Origin: JBOFSQ01 sp051651625
GTDB lineage: Bacteria; Planctomycetota; Planctomycetia; Pirellulales; Thermoguttaceae
Assembly (NCBI GenBank): GCA_051651625.1
Contig: JBOFSQ010000046.1
Location: forward strand, 1 to 19,842
Direction of reading: 5' to 3'
DNA length: 19,842 nucleotides
This document shows positions 6,355 through 18,249 of this stretch, piece after piece. Made by a program: the position numbers and the translations under genes. The notes under the pieces are model-generated. The model saw only the letters and a list, made by a program, of their open reading frames with translations. It ran no database searches and was not told the origin of the DNA. How positions within the stretch are numbered: the first letter of the stretch is position 1; every line of letters starts with the position of its first letter.

Positions 6355-7529
6355 ATCTCCGCAAGCTGCGCAGCACTCTTGCCAACGTCGAATCGCTTTT
6401 GTGCTTCGGTTGCGAACAGGATTGCTTGTTCGCAGTCGTGTTTCTGGTTTGTTCGGAACTCTTGCATTGCGGCTGCGAGTGCGGCGGCGTTACCGCTGGG
6501 CGGCGTCCGCGCCGGAGTATCGCGGACGACTTCACGCAGACCAATCGCGTCGGAGCCGATGACAGGAACTCCGAGAACCATCGCCTCCATAGCGAGCAGA
6601 CCACACGCCTCCCAAAGCGACGGCATCACGAGGAAATCGACTTGCGAGAGTGTCGAAACGATATTGTCTTGCGGTTCGATGAAATGGAACATCGACGCAA
6701 CACGCGGGTCGGCGCGAACGGCTTCGATAGTCTCGCCGCGATAACCGTGCGGGTCTGACGTGACAACAAAACGAAACCCGTCTTTTTGTCCCGACTCGGC
6801 CAGTATCGCCGCAGCGTCGATCAAAAACTTAAAACCTTTCTGCGGCATGAAGCGTCCGAAAAATCCGCCGACGACTGCGGTCGGCGAGATTCCAAGCGAC
6901 TGGCGTAAGGGCATCGCTGTCGCTATTTCTGCGGAACGTGCGTGTTGTTCGGCCAGCATCGTCGCAACGTCGATCCCGTTGTGAATCACGCTGATCGAGC
7001 ACGGGCCGCGTTTCCATTCTGGAAAGAGTGTGAAGTGGTTGTCGCGGCAGTCGTCCGAGACTGGAACGATGACCGATGCGCGGCGTGTCAGAAATCCGAT
7101 CAGGTATCGTTTGAGCCACTTGAAGCGACCGGGGATCTCGTTGCCGGGGACGATTACGTCGTGTAACGTTATAACGAGCGGAACTCGTGACCCGAAAAGA
7201 CGACATATCGCGGCTTCAGTCCCGGCGCGTAACCCTTGCGCGTGAACGATTTTGTAGCGTCCGGTGCGAACCTCTGTCATAACTCGTCTCGCCATCGACT
7301 CGCCTCGGCGGAGCGGCAAACATTCACACCCGTCCCAGTCGGCGACGTTGCGGGCAAACTCGTCGAACGCTTCGCCCGCCGGTGCGAGGAACGTAAACCG
7401 CACACCAGCCTTTGCAAGTGGACGGAAATTGTAGAGCATATAAGTCCGTATCCCGCCGAGCGGGTGCGTGACTGGAACCAGCACACGACAATTTTTCAGC
7501 GCATCGTCCAAAGTTTCTGAAGCGTTCAT
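6318..7529 (-). CDS. GT4-family glycosyltransferase
   Basis: The protein has 403 residues from the ATG at 7529. The frame stays open a further 110 codons upstream, but that stretch is arginine-rich, unlike the family, and crosses a repeat remnant and the rpoC promoter region. The GT-B fold is indicated by the N-terminal glycine loop PLGGIRTYM (23-31), VSDDCRDN (158-165), VIHNGID (181-187), GRFMPQKG (225-232), and the E-x7-E donor-site motif E307-E315 in PSLWEACGLLAMEAM followed by GVPVIGSDAIGLREVV. Such retaining enzymes move sugars from nucleotide donors onto lipid or polysaccharide acceptors in the cytoplasm, probably here for envelope polysaccharide. The acceptor is unknown. It is divergent from rpoC and convergent, overlapping by 37 bases, with the metal permease. 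Confidence 0.85.
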   Translation of the reverse strand: MNASETLDDALKNCRVLVPVTHPLGGIRTYMLYNFRPLAKAGVRFTFLAPAGEAFDEFARNVADWDGCECLPLRRGESMARRVMTEVRTGRYKIVHAQGLRAGTEAAICRLFGSRVPLVITLHDVIVPGNEIPGRFKWLKRYLIGFLTRRASVIVPVSDDCRDNHFTLFPEWKRGPCSISVIHNGIDVATMLAEQHARSAEIATAMPLRQSLGISPTAVVGGFFGRFMPQKGFKFLIDAAAILAESGQKDGFRFVVTSDPHGYRGETIEAVRADPRVASMFHFIEPQDNIVSTLSQVDFLVMPSLWEACGLLAMEAMVLGVPVIGSDAIGLREVVRDTPARTPPSGNAAALAAAMQEFRTNQKHDCEQAILFATEAQKRFDVGKSAAQLAEIYTALFTNAAAP

Positions 7530-7560
7530 AGCGTTAACGAAGTGCGGCGTGATGGATTCC

Positions 7561-7613
7561 AGTAGTTCAGGTTTGGCATGGCGAACCCTCCAGTGGGTGC
7601 AAGTCTCCGAACA
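7561..7613. mobile_element. Decayed, internally deleted copy of the 5226-5370 element
   Basis: Read against the reverse complement of 5226-5370, bases 7561-7592 match the 5302-5335 arm (GTAGTTC, then a near match of GGCATGGCCGAACCCTCCA). Bases 7593-7613 match the other terminal region (GGTGCAAGT, TCCGAACA). The central hairpin between these parts is missing. It lies 30-85 bases upstream of the glycosyltransferase start. The remainder of the 7530-7870 gap holds the rpoC promoter and leader. Confidence 0.6.
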
Positions 7614-7684
7614 ATTCCAGTATACCGCCTTTCGCCAAGAACGGTAGACCAGTGGTGTTGCCGAAGTTTCCCTCCCCCGCCCTC

Positions 7685-7712
7685 TTGTAGTTTGGGTAAG
7701 TTGGTGTAGAAT
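7685..7712 (+). promoter_or_regulatory. Candidate rpoC promoter
   Basis: TTGTAG (7685-7690), a 16-base spacer and TAGAAT (7707-7712) form a sigma70-type promoter with the same spacer and -10 as the promoter at 219-246. It would give a leader of about 150 bases before the rpoC ATG. A local promoter is needed because rpoB is not upstream. Confidence 0.5.
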
Positions 7713-7870
7713 CCGCCCGCTTATTGTACATCTGCGCGCACGGTGCGCATGTGTGTCTCGTGCCATCCGCCATCGGGAGCCAACTCCGTTTTCTGACGTG
7801 ACTGTCCCCCCACCTACAGTGCCTCTCACTGCACGGAAATAAAACTTTCCACACCTCAAGGAACCTTCGT

Positions 7871-12187
<4,317 letters not shown>

Positions 12188-12189
12188 CG

Positions 12190-13902
12190 ATGTCATCATT
12201 CCTGTTTCACCTCATCATCGTGGTCGGGCTTGCGCTGGCGGGTGACGCGGTGTCGGTTGATGATCTCGTTACGCAACTTGGCGACGCCGATCCGTTTGTC
12301 CGCGATGCGGCGTCGCGTGAACTTGAGCGGCGCGGGATGGCGGCGTTCAGCGAACTCCGCGACGCAACGCACTCCAGCGATGTTGAAGTCGCCACGCGGG
12401 CCAGCGAACTTCTCGAAAATCTCGACAGTGCCGCGCGACAAGTTGACAATCCAATCGTCGCGCAGATCGTTGAACTGATCGAACGCGAACCGATTACTAT
12501 CGACCGAATCTGGCGAATGCAGTGGTTAACCGAAGTCGGCAGCGGCGGCGGTTTCACCGGCGAAGGTGTCGGCGCACTGTGCCGGATTCTCTGTTTCGAC
12601 GCCGACCGCACAATCCGCGTCGAAGCGGCGAAGGCGATCATCGTGCTTCCGCCCGCTGGTTTTGAGTCACGCAAAAAATGGTTTCAGCGCGTTTCAAGTC
12701 TCGTCCCCGTCGGCACGCGCGATGGCTTGCTAACTCTCGTCGGTCGCTACGCACGTCTCTGGTTCGAAACGCACGTCAAAGAAACGTCGCCGGACAGTGT
12801 TGCAGCGAGAGAGGAGATCGCCGCGCGACAACAGCAAGTTCGCAGTTTCGCGGCGGACGTTGCAGCGTTTCAGCAGCGGAGCGAAGACCATCCACACATC
12901 GTCGGCAGCCGCAACGACATTCTTCTCTTCTACGCCATCGCAGATTTGCTAACGCGAGTTGCGCTCGACGATGAAGCTGCGAAGTGGGTTGATGCGGCGA
13001 GTCGTGTCGTTTGCAAGCTCCCAGAACGCCGCGACGAGATGCGAGCCGTTGACTTCACTCCCGAATCCGATAACGCCGCACACCTCGATGCCGCCCGCGC
13101 ACTGTTCCAGTTCGACAAACTCGCGTGGACGGAGAAAGAGTGTAACGTCGTCATCGCGCAAGACGTGAAGACATCCGACAAACTCGCCGCGCTCGGTTTG
13201 CTTGTTGAGATCGCAATTCTGCGGTGCGACTACGAAACTGCGGCGGAGCGTGCGTCAGATGCACTCGCGCTGGTGCCGGAGATTCCAAACATCAACGTCG
13301 AACGTTACTCTGCCGAGTACGTCAGCAAACGCGACTTCTGTCTTGCAACCGCTGCGGCTGAAGCTGGCGACTGGGCGCGTGCGCAGAAACTCGCAGACGA
13401 TCTCGTTGCTGGTGTTGGCGCGTCTCAAGACGACGAAAATGCGCTGGCGAAGGCGGACGTGCTCGATTTGATCAATTTGATCGACACGTTAATTTTGCGT
13501 CATCGGATCGAGTCGCGTGACGGTGTTGATGATGTTGATGCAGCGGTTGTGGAAAAATCGCGTGAGGTGACGGAGCGTCTCATCACTGAGTCGCTTTCGG
13601 CGATGCAAACAATGCTTGAGGGGAACCGCCGCGACGCGACGTTTCAGAACGGGATGGCTTGGCTGATGGCAAACACCAACCGCGACCCGCAGCGTGCGAT
13701 GCTTTTGATTCGCGCGGCGATGCGTCACACGCCGGAGAGCACGGCTTGTCTCGACACACTCTCTCACGTCTACGCCGCACTCGGCGACTTGGGCAAGGCG
13801 GTCGAAACGCAGCGTCGTGTCGTCGCCATCGCCCCAGAAGTTCCAGTATTCCGCAAGTCACTCGAACAGTTTATCAAACGACAAAAGGCAACACCCCAAT
13901 GA
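12190..13902 (+). CDS. Exported HEAT-repeat and TPR protein of unknown function
   Basis: The protein has 570 residues. It begins with a short hydrophobic signal peptide (about 1-19, FHLIIVVGLALAGDA), so it is probably exported. Residues of about 22-80 read as HEAT-like helices (LGDADPFVRDAASRELERRG, then DVEVATRASELLENL), a pattern I associate with planctomycete proteins. The middle is alpha-helical without a recognised domain. The end (about 470-565) looks like TPR units: NGMAWLMANTNRDPQRAMLL, then CLDTLSHVYAALGDLGKAVE. Both repeat types are protein-binding scaffolds; no catalytic motif is visible. It starts two bases after the rpoC stop and its own stop overlaps the next ATG (ATGA, 13899-13902), so all three genes look translationally coupled. 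Function is unknown. Confidence 0.75.
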   Translation: MSSFLFHLIIVVGLALAGDAVSVDDLVTQLGDADPFVRDAASRELERRGMAAFSELRDATHSSDVEVATRASELLENLDSAARQVDNPIVAQIVELIEREPITIDRIWRMQWLTEVGSGGGFTGEGVGALCRILCFDADRTIRVEAAKAIIVLPPAGFESRKKWFQRVSSLVPVGTRDGLLTLVGRYARLWFETHVKETSPDSVAAREEIAARQQQVRSFAADVAAFQQRSEDHPHIVGSRNDILLFYAIADLLTRVALDDEAAKWVDAASRVVCKLPERRDEMRAVDFTPESDNAAHLDAARALFQFDKLAWTEKECNVVIAQDVKTSDKLAALGLLVEIAILRCDYETAAERASDALALVPEIPNINVERYSAEYVSKRDFCLATAAAEAGDWARAQKLADDLVAGVGASQDDENALAKADVLDLINLIDTLILRHRIESRDGVDDVDAAVVEKSREVTERLITESLSAMQTMLEGNRRDATFQNGMAWLMANTNRDPQRAMLLIRAAMRHTPESTACLDTLSHVYAALGDLGKAVETQRRVVAIAPEVPVFRKSLEQFIKRQKATPQ

Positions 13903-15128
13903 CCAACATTCTTTCAACGCTCCCGCCGGATTTGTGTAAACGTCTCGACAGTCTCGATGCCAGAGAGCGGCGTGTTGCGCTCGATGAGACTGTGCGGCTG
14001 CTGGAAACGCAGGCGATCCGCCCGCTCGCTGACCCTGCGAAAAATACCGTCAAAAATTGCTGGCACAATCTCCACTGCCACAGTTTTTTTTCGTACAACG
14101 GATACGGCTTCTCACCGACGACACTCGCCGTACTCGCAAAGCTGTCCGGTTGGCGGTGCGTTGGGATGGTAGATTTTGACGTGCTCGACGGTGCCGACGA
14201 GTTCTTCGCGGCGACGGCGAAACTGGGCGTGCCATCGGTCGTCGGGATGGAGACGCGCGTCTTCGTCCCCGAACTCGCCGACGCTGAAGTCAATTCTCCC
14301 GGCGAGCCGGGGATTGTCTACCACTTGGGGATGTGCTTTTCACGCGAAAAGAAGTGGTCGCCGTTCACACACAGCGACCCAGCGGTCGTGAAGTTTGCGA
14401 CGATGCTGCGTGAGAACGCCGCTGGCCGCATTCGCAAGCAGATCGCGGCGGTCAACGATTTTTTTGGCGATGTCCGCGTTAACTTTGAGACGATTGCCCG
14501 TACCGAGACGCCGTGCGGCAACATCACCGAGCGTCATTTGTGTCGCGGTTACAGACTCGCCGCCGCGCAGCGATTCCAAAACGCTGACGACTTGGTAACA
14601 TTTTGGATGACAAAGTTGGGGAAAAAATCGCGAGACGAAGTGGTGAAACTTGTCGGTGACGACGTTGCACTCGAAGGAGCGATTCGAACGGCCACGATGA
14701 AGTCTGGCGGAGTTGCGTACCTGCCGCCGACGCCGGAATCTTTCCCGACGATTCGTGCGATGAACGACTTCATCGTCGCGTGCGGTGCGGTACCAGCGAT
14801 GGCGTGGCTAAACGGGTTGTCGGCGGGCGAGGCCGATCCCGAACGCCTGCTCGACATTCACATCGGTTACGGTGCGCGGATGCTGATCATCATTCCTGAC
14901 CGAAACTTCAACGTCGCCGACGATGCGAAACGCGAACGCCTCGTTTCGGAACTTGGTCGCGTTGTCGCCGCAGCGCGGTCGCGGAGACTTCCGATAATCG
15001 TCGGTACGGAGATGAACGCACCGGGGCAGAAGTTTGTCGATTCGTTTGACGCCCCATCGCTCGCTCCGTTCGTCGCCGACTTCGTCGCCGGTGCTGATGC
15101 GATTGCGGATGTTGCATCGAATCCGTAG
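13899..15128 (+). CDS. PHP-domain-like protein with altered metal site
   Basis: The protein has 409 residues from the ATG that overlaps the previous stop; the frame is open upstream but the ATGA overlap fixes the start. PHP-fold features are NLHCHSFFSYNG (H59, H61), GMETRV (E118), VYHLGM (H142) and NITERHLCRGYRLA (H213), the last resembling the R-x-H-A region of TrpH-type phosphoesterases. Several canonical ligands are changed: the TDH motif reads VDFD (91-94), the AHP motif reads AWL (302-304), and the terminal DxH reads EMN (371-373). PHP proteins hydrolyse phosphoesters using two or three metals; this one may bind fewer metals, act differently, or have lost activity. An IS630 transposase remnant starts two bases after its stop, so the C-terminus may have been reshaped. 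The fold is moderately certain, the function unknown. Confidence 0.68.
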   Translation: MTNILSTLPPDLCKRLDSLDARERRVALDETVRLLETQAIRPLADPAKNTVKNCWHNLHCHSFFSYNGYGFSPTTLAVLAKLSGWRCVGMVDFDVLDGADEFFAATAKLGVPSVVGMETRVFVPELADAEVNSPGEPGIVYHLGMCFSREKKWSPFTHSDPAVVKFATMLRENAAGRIRKQIAAVNDFFGDVRVNFETIARTETPCGNITERHLCRGYRLAAAQRFQNADDLVTFWMTKLGKKSRDEVVKLVGDDVALEGAIRTATMKSGGVAYLPPTPESFPTIRAMNDFIVACGAVPAMAWLNGLSAGEADPERLLDIHIGYGARMLIIIPDRNFNVADDAKRERLVSELGRVVAAARSRRLPIIVGTEMNAPGQKFVDSFDAPSLAPFVADFVAGADAIADVASNP

Positions 15129-15129
15129 T

Positions 15130-15464
15130 ACCACGGTTGGTAAACTGCTAAAAAAAGGGATCACGAGTCGCAAAATTCAGTGCTGGGTGACTCCTCCGAA
15201 ATCGGGCGGCGAGTGTCGAAGGTGAAGTTGGTGTGCAACAACTTGAACACGCACACTCACGGCGCATTTGACCACGTCGTGTTGAGTTCGTTGTCGGCTC
15301 AATGTGTTCGTGGTCTTCGTTTTGGAACGATTGAGGAGTTGCGTGCTGAAGTTTCTGCTTGGGCACAGGCGTGCAACGACAACCAAAAAGGTGTCAACTG
15401 GCAATTCACAACCGACAACGCACGAATAAAACTACAATCTATCTATCCCATGTTTTCGCAATGA
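15130..15464 (+). pseudogene. Remnant of IS630-family transposase
   Basis: Two frames carry pieces of one transposase. The first (15130-15225) reads TTVGKLLKKG, then KIQCWVTPPKSGGE, like the region before the first catalytic aspartate, and ends at a TGA. A frame-shifted second piece (about 15213-15464) reads KVKLVCNNLNTH, then LSSLSAQCV, TIEELRAEVSAWAQACNDNQ and VNWQFTTDNARIKLQSIYP, the usual C-terminal end. The segment with the first catalytic D is deleted, the second is changed (CNNLNTH for CDNLNTH), and the region with the catalytic glutamate is collapsed, with HVVLS in place of EIELS. It cannot be active. It abuts the PHP gene stop. The 15129-15508 gap contains nothing else I recognise. 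Confidence 0.8.
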
Positions 15465-15508
15465 CAAGGCAATAGAGATGCTACTTGTAAACCGTGAATG
15501 GGTAAACA

Positions 15509-16783
15509 ATGATTTGGATTTTGATCGGCTATCTTTGGCTCTATTTGCATCGCCCGTTCGAGGTGTGGCCAGCGATTGGCGACCTTCGTGTGGAGCGTGT
15601 CTATGTTGCTATAGCTGTGCTCTGCTGGCTCGTCATCGGCAAGCAAGTCTGGACGCTCCAGCGCAACTACGTCGCCGTTATTGGAGTTGCAATCAGCGTC
15701 GTCATAGCGACGGCGATGAGTTCTTATACCGACCTGTTCACGAGTGTCACAACGTCTAACTGGCTCAAAATGGCGATGTTTTGTGTGCTCCTTGTTACGC
15801 TCGTAAGCAAGGAACGCGACCTCAAAATGGTGGTCTCCGGTTTTACAATCTGCTTCTTTATCTATATGGCGCACTCGTTCCGCGAATACTACAACGGACG
15901 TGGCGTCTACCGAATGGCGACGTGGCGGATGATCGGAATCGACGAATCGTTCAACGACCCCAACGCATTCGGTGCATCAATTATCTACGCATTGCCGCTC
16001 CTTTGGCCGCTCGTAACGCTGCTCAAGAAGTTTTGGCATTATCTCTTTCTGATAGTTTACTTTTTGCTGTCGGTGCGATGTATTCAGCTTACCGGTTCGC
16101 GGTCGGCGTTCATGGCGATTGGCGTTCTTTTGTTTATTGCGGCGATGCTGTCGCGTCACCGATTTTCGATGTTGGTTTTGTTGGCGTTGGCGTCACCGGT
16201 CGTCTGGTTTTCTCTCCCCGAACAGCTCCAGCAGCGTTATCTCACCATCGTCGATCCAACTATCGACGAATCTGCTACGGCGTCAGCGGAAGGGCGTTCT
16301 CAAGGTTTTTGGGACGGCGTTAGGAACTGGAACAAGTCGCCGATTTGGGGCGTTGGGCCGGGGTGCCACGGTCTGGCGACGGGCGAAGGGTATCAAGCCC
16401 ACCATCTCTACGGACAAATTATCAGCGAACTCGGTTCTATCGGTGCGGTTGCCTACGCCTTCCTTGTGATCTGTTATTTTTTGACGCACTGGGAAGCACA
16501 CCAGTTTTACAACATACTCAACGACGCTGGACGCGGCAATGAAGCGATCTATTGCTACCGAGTCTCACTGGCCGTCGTCGTGACAGTGCTCATGCTCATG
16601 TTTCTCGGTTTTGGCGGACACAATGCGCTGCGTTATTCTTGGGTGTGGTACGCCGCCTTCCAAGGAATCGCGGTTACAATTCTGGCGGCCAAAGCCGATC
16701 TTCTCGTTCGCAGTCGCAGACGCGGAATCGCGCCACGCGATGTCAACTTCGACGAAATCAACGGAACCGTGCCGAACAAGTAG
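15509..16783 (+). CDS. O-antigen ligase/polymerase-like membrane protein (Wzy_C type)
   Basis: The protein has 424 residues with about ten hydrophobic segments. The FNDPNAFG motif (148-155), TGSRSAFMAI (195-204) and the large loop ending in WGVGPGCHGLATG (280-292) with H298-H299 and YGQIISELGSIG are hallmarks of the O-antigen ligase / Wzy polymerase superfamily. Members transfer or polymerise undecaprenyl-linked glycans at the periplasmic face of the inner membrane. Whether this one ligates LPS O-antigen, polymerises an exopolysaccharide or glycosylates proteins cannot be told from sequence. The ATG at 15509 has only a weak Shine-Dalgarno; an ATG at 15478 is in another frame. It is a single gene on the plus strand, between a dead transposase and a palindromic element. 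Confidence 0.8.
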   Translation: MIWILIGYLWLYLHRPFEVWPAIGDLRVERVYVAIAVLCWLVIGKQVWTLQRNYVAVIGVAISVVIATAMSSYTDLFTSVTTSNWLKMAMFCVLLVTLVSKERDLKMVVSGFTICFFIYMAHSFREYYNGRGVYRMATWRMIGIDESFNDPNAFGASIIYALPLLWPLVTLLKKFWHYLFLIVYFLLSVRCIQLTGSRSAFMAIGVLLFIAAMLSRHRFSMLVLLALASPVVWFSLPEQLQQRYLTIVDPTIDESATASAEGRSQGFWDGVRNWNKSPIWGVGPGCHGLATGEGYQAHHLYGQIISELGSIGAVAYAFLVICYFLTHWEAHQFYNILNDAGRGNEAIYCYRVSLAVVVTVLMLMFLGFGGHNALRYSWVWYAAFQGIAVTILAAKADLLVRSRRRGIAPRDVNFDEINGTVPNK

Positions 16784-16805
16784 AGTAAGCGTTTGCGGAT
16801 TGTTT

Positions 16806-16955
16806 CGTCATTCCTGCGTAGGCAGGAATCTAAAGCGAAGATGTTATCGAAGCGTTTGCACATGTTTTCATCGAATCCAAAGCCCAAACGTGACAACGCG
16901 CTACCGCGTCTGCTTGGGCCGTGTTCTTTGGATTCCTGCCTCCGCAGGAATGACG
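16806..16955. mobile_element. 150-bp element with 30-bp inverted termini
   Basis: Bases 16806-16835 and 16926-16955 are inverted repeats matching at 28 of 30 positions; each arm contains CGTCATTCCTGCG and GGCAGGAATC and is itself a hairpin. The interior also pairs (AGCCCAA near 16880 with TTGGGC near 16915). It resembles the widespread CGTCATTCC(C/T)GCG...GGAATC palindromic repeats of proteobacteria, whose translations give SCVGRN and IPASAGMT peptides; both appear in the open frame crossing this region, which is therefore not a gene. Confidence 0.8.
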
Positions 16956-16967
16956 GACGTTGAATTC

Positions 16968-16983
16968 AACCGTGAACGGTTAC
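16968..16983 (-). terminator. 3-prime stem-loop after the LpxL-like gene
   Basis: On the minus strand GTAACCGTTCACGGTT begins 16 bases after the acyltransferase stop, identical to the motif after thrC and in the same orientation relative to the gene. No T-run follows here (TTGAATTCAA instead), so it may be an mRNA 3-prime end structure or a small dispersed palindrome rather than a classical terminator. Confidence 0.4.
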
Positions 16984-16999
16984 TAGACCCGAATAAGCA

Positions 17000-17899
17000 T
17001 CACGTCTTCCACCGTTTGTGCAACCACCAGTATTGGTCGGGGTGGCGACGGATTTGTTCTTCTAGTTTGCGTGTATACCACTCGGTTATTTCTCGCGGAT
17101 TGGTCACGCCTTTGGGAAGTGAACGCGGGTCGAGAAGTTCCGTTGCGTGCATACGAAATCGCATCCACGTCCCAGACTCGCGCGTCGATGTGCAGACGAT
17201 TATCGGTGCGTCGTATTGCAAACTCAAGATCGCTATCGCCTTGAACGTCGATGCCGGATGACCAAAGAACGGTACCATTAGTCCGCGCCGACCCGCAGAC
17301 TGATCGGCAAGGAATGCGACGGTGCCGTTGTGTTCGAGGACGCGAAGAATGTCGTCGTACCCTTCGTTCTTTGAGATCAGAAACTGTCCGGTCGTCTCGC
17401 GGCAGTCGCGGACAAAACGGTCGAGGAACGGGTTGTCAAGAGTTCGCGCAACCGAAAACGTCGGATACCCCATCGCGCCGAGAAAAAGTCCGCCGATCTC
17501 AAAGTTGCCGAAGTGTCCGGTGACGATGATCGTCGGACGCGAACGGTTTAGCTGCGCGAGAATCGGCGTGACGTTTTCGAGCGTCACCGACTGCCACCAG
17601 TTGTGCGAACCAATTTGACGACGGGCAAGAAACGTTTCGATCCCCATCAAGAGCAGATGTTCCCACATCGCGTAGATTAACTGCCGCCGTTCACTCGGCG
17701 ACAAATCTGGGAACGCACGCTGCAAGTTCGCCTTGACGAGTCGCCGCCGAACCGGAATGACGTTCGTCATCACAAACGCCATCGCCCGCGCCAGCGCGAG
17801 TGCCATCTCCGGCGGAAGCGACTGCGCAACACACACAAGAAGACGAACAAATATGTAGACACACCAATCGAGTGCCAAACGAAATCGATGTGTAGTCAC
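17000..17899 (-). CDS. LpxL/HtrB-family lipid A acyltransferase
   Basis: The protein has 299 residues, the normal family length. The catalytic Hx4E motif is H129-E134 in TGHFGNFEIGG. Later family blocks are ARTLDNPFLDRFV, VAFLADQSAGRRGLMVPFFG and, near the end, HPDQYWWLHKRWKT. The N-terminus has a hydrophobic segment (about 12-30) that anchors it to the inner membrane. Such enzymes add a secondary acyl chain from acyl-ACP to lipid A, or in some relatives acylate other lipids. The start is the GTG at 17899 with GGAGA eleven bases upstream; this agrees with the usual N-terminus. It is monocistronic or read from its own promoter, between two palindromic elements, and faces the Wzy-like gene tail to tail. 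The family is firm; the acceptor lipid is inferred. Confidence 0.88.
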   Translation of the reverse strand: MTTHRFRLALDWCVYIFVRLLVCVAQSLPPEMALALARAMAFVMTNVIPVRRRLVKANLQRAFPDLSPSERRQLIYAMWEHLLLMGIETFLARRQIGSHNWWQSVTLENVTPILAQLNRSRPTIIVTGHFGNFEIGGLFLGAMGYPTFSVARTLDNPFLDRFVRDCRETTGQFLISKNEGYDDILRVLEHNGTVAFLADQSAGRRGLMVPFFGHPASTFKAIAILSLQYDAPIIVCTSTRESGTWMRFRMHATELLDPRSLPKGVTNPREITEWYTRKLEEQIRRHPDQYWWLHKRWKT

Positions 17900-17948
17900 G
17901 GTGAAGTTTGTCTCCGTACTAGTACAAAGTTATCCCATTGATCTTCGT

Positions 17949-18218
17949 ATCCGCAGATTTCACAGATTCACGCAGATTGTTGTTGCATCGTTTACAAGCA
18001 GTTCTTTTTTCTCACACAAAGGCACGAAGGCACAAAGAAGAATTTTAACGCGGAAATCGCGGAAGGACTGAAAGACGCGGAATTCAGAACTTCCGCGTCT
18101 TCCGTTTTTCCGTGTGTTCCGCATTCTCTCTCCTCTTCGTGCCTTTGTGCCTTCGTGTGAACAAAAAAGAACTGCCAATAAAGCAAAAAATCTGCGACAA
18201 TCTGCGGCATCTGCGGAT
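17949..18218. repeat. 270-bp composite imperfect palindrome
   Basis: This occupies most of the 17900-18249 gap. The outer arms (17949-17978 and 18189-18218) match as inverted repeats at 25 of 30 positions, and each holds three 10-base units of the form CGCAGATTNN. Inside them, GCAGTTCTTTTTT (from 17999) pairs with AAAAAAGAACTGC (to 18175). The core 18010-18160 is the same hairpin as 2327-2497, with a single TCTCC unit. Open frames across it on the minus strand give the same peptides at both loci (NTRKNGRR, FRDFRVKILL), so they are repeat-derived and not genes. Confidence 0.85.
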
Positions 18219-18249
18219 TCAAAATAAACGCTGTTTCGATAACTCCGTA

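Noticed and set aside
7530..7859. 110-residue N-terminal extension of the GT4 glycosyltransferase
   Set aside because: The extension is arginine-rich, crosses the MITE relic and rpoC promoter, and the GT-B fold begins normally after the ATG at 7529.
13659..13898. 80-residue N-terminal extension of the PHP-like protein
   Set aside because: It lies wholly within the HEAT/TPR gene in another frame; the ATGA overlap at 13899 gives the natural start.
16611..17261. Open frame of 216 codons across the Wzy-LpxL junction
   Set aside because: It overlaps two real genes and its middle is translation of the CGTCATTCC palindromic element (SCVGRN and IPASAGMT peptides).
17916..17925. Palindrome GTACTAGTAC upstream of the LpxL-like gene
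   Set aside because: A 10-bp palindrome close to the start codon is too short to claim as a site without other copies or promoter context.
17949..18218. CRISPR array suggested by repeated CGCAGATT units
   Set aside because: The units are 10 bases apart with no spacers, are inverted across the centre, and there are no cas genes.
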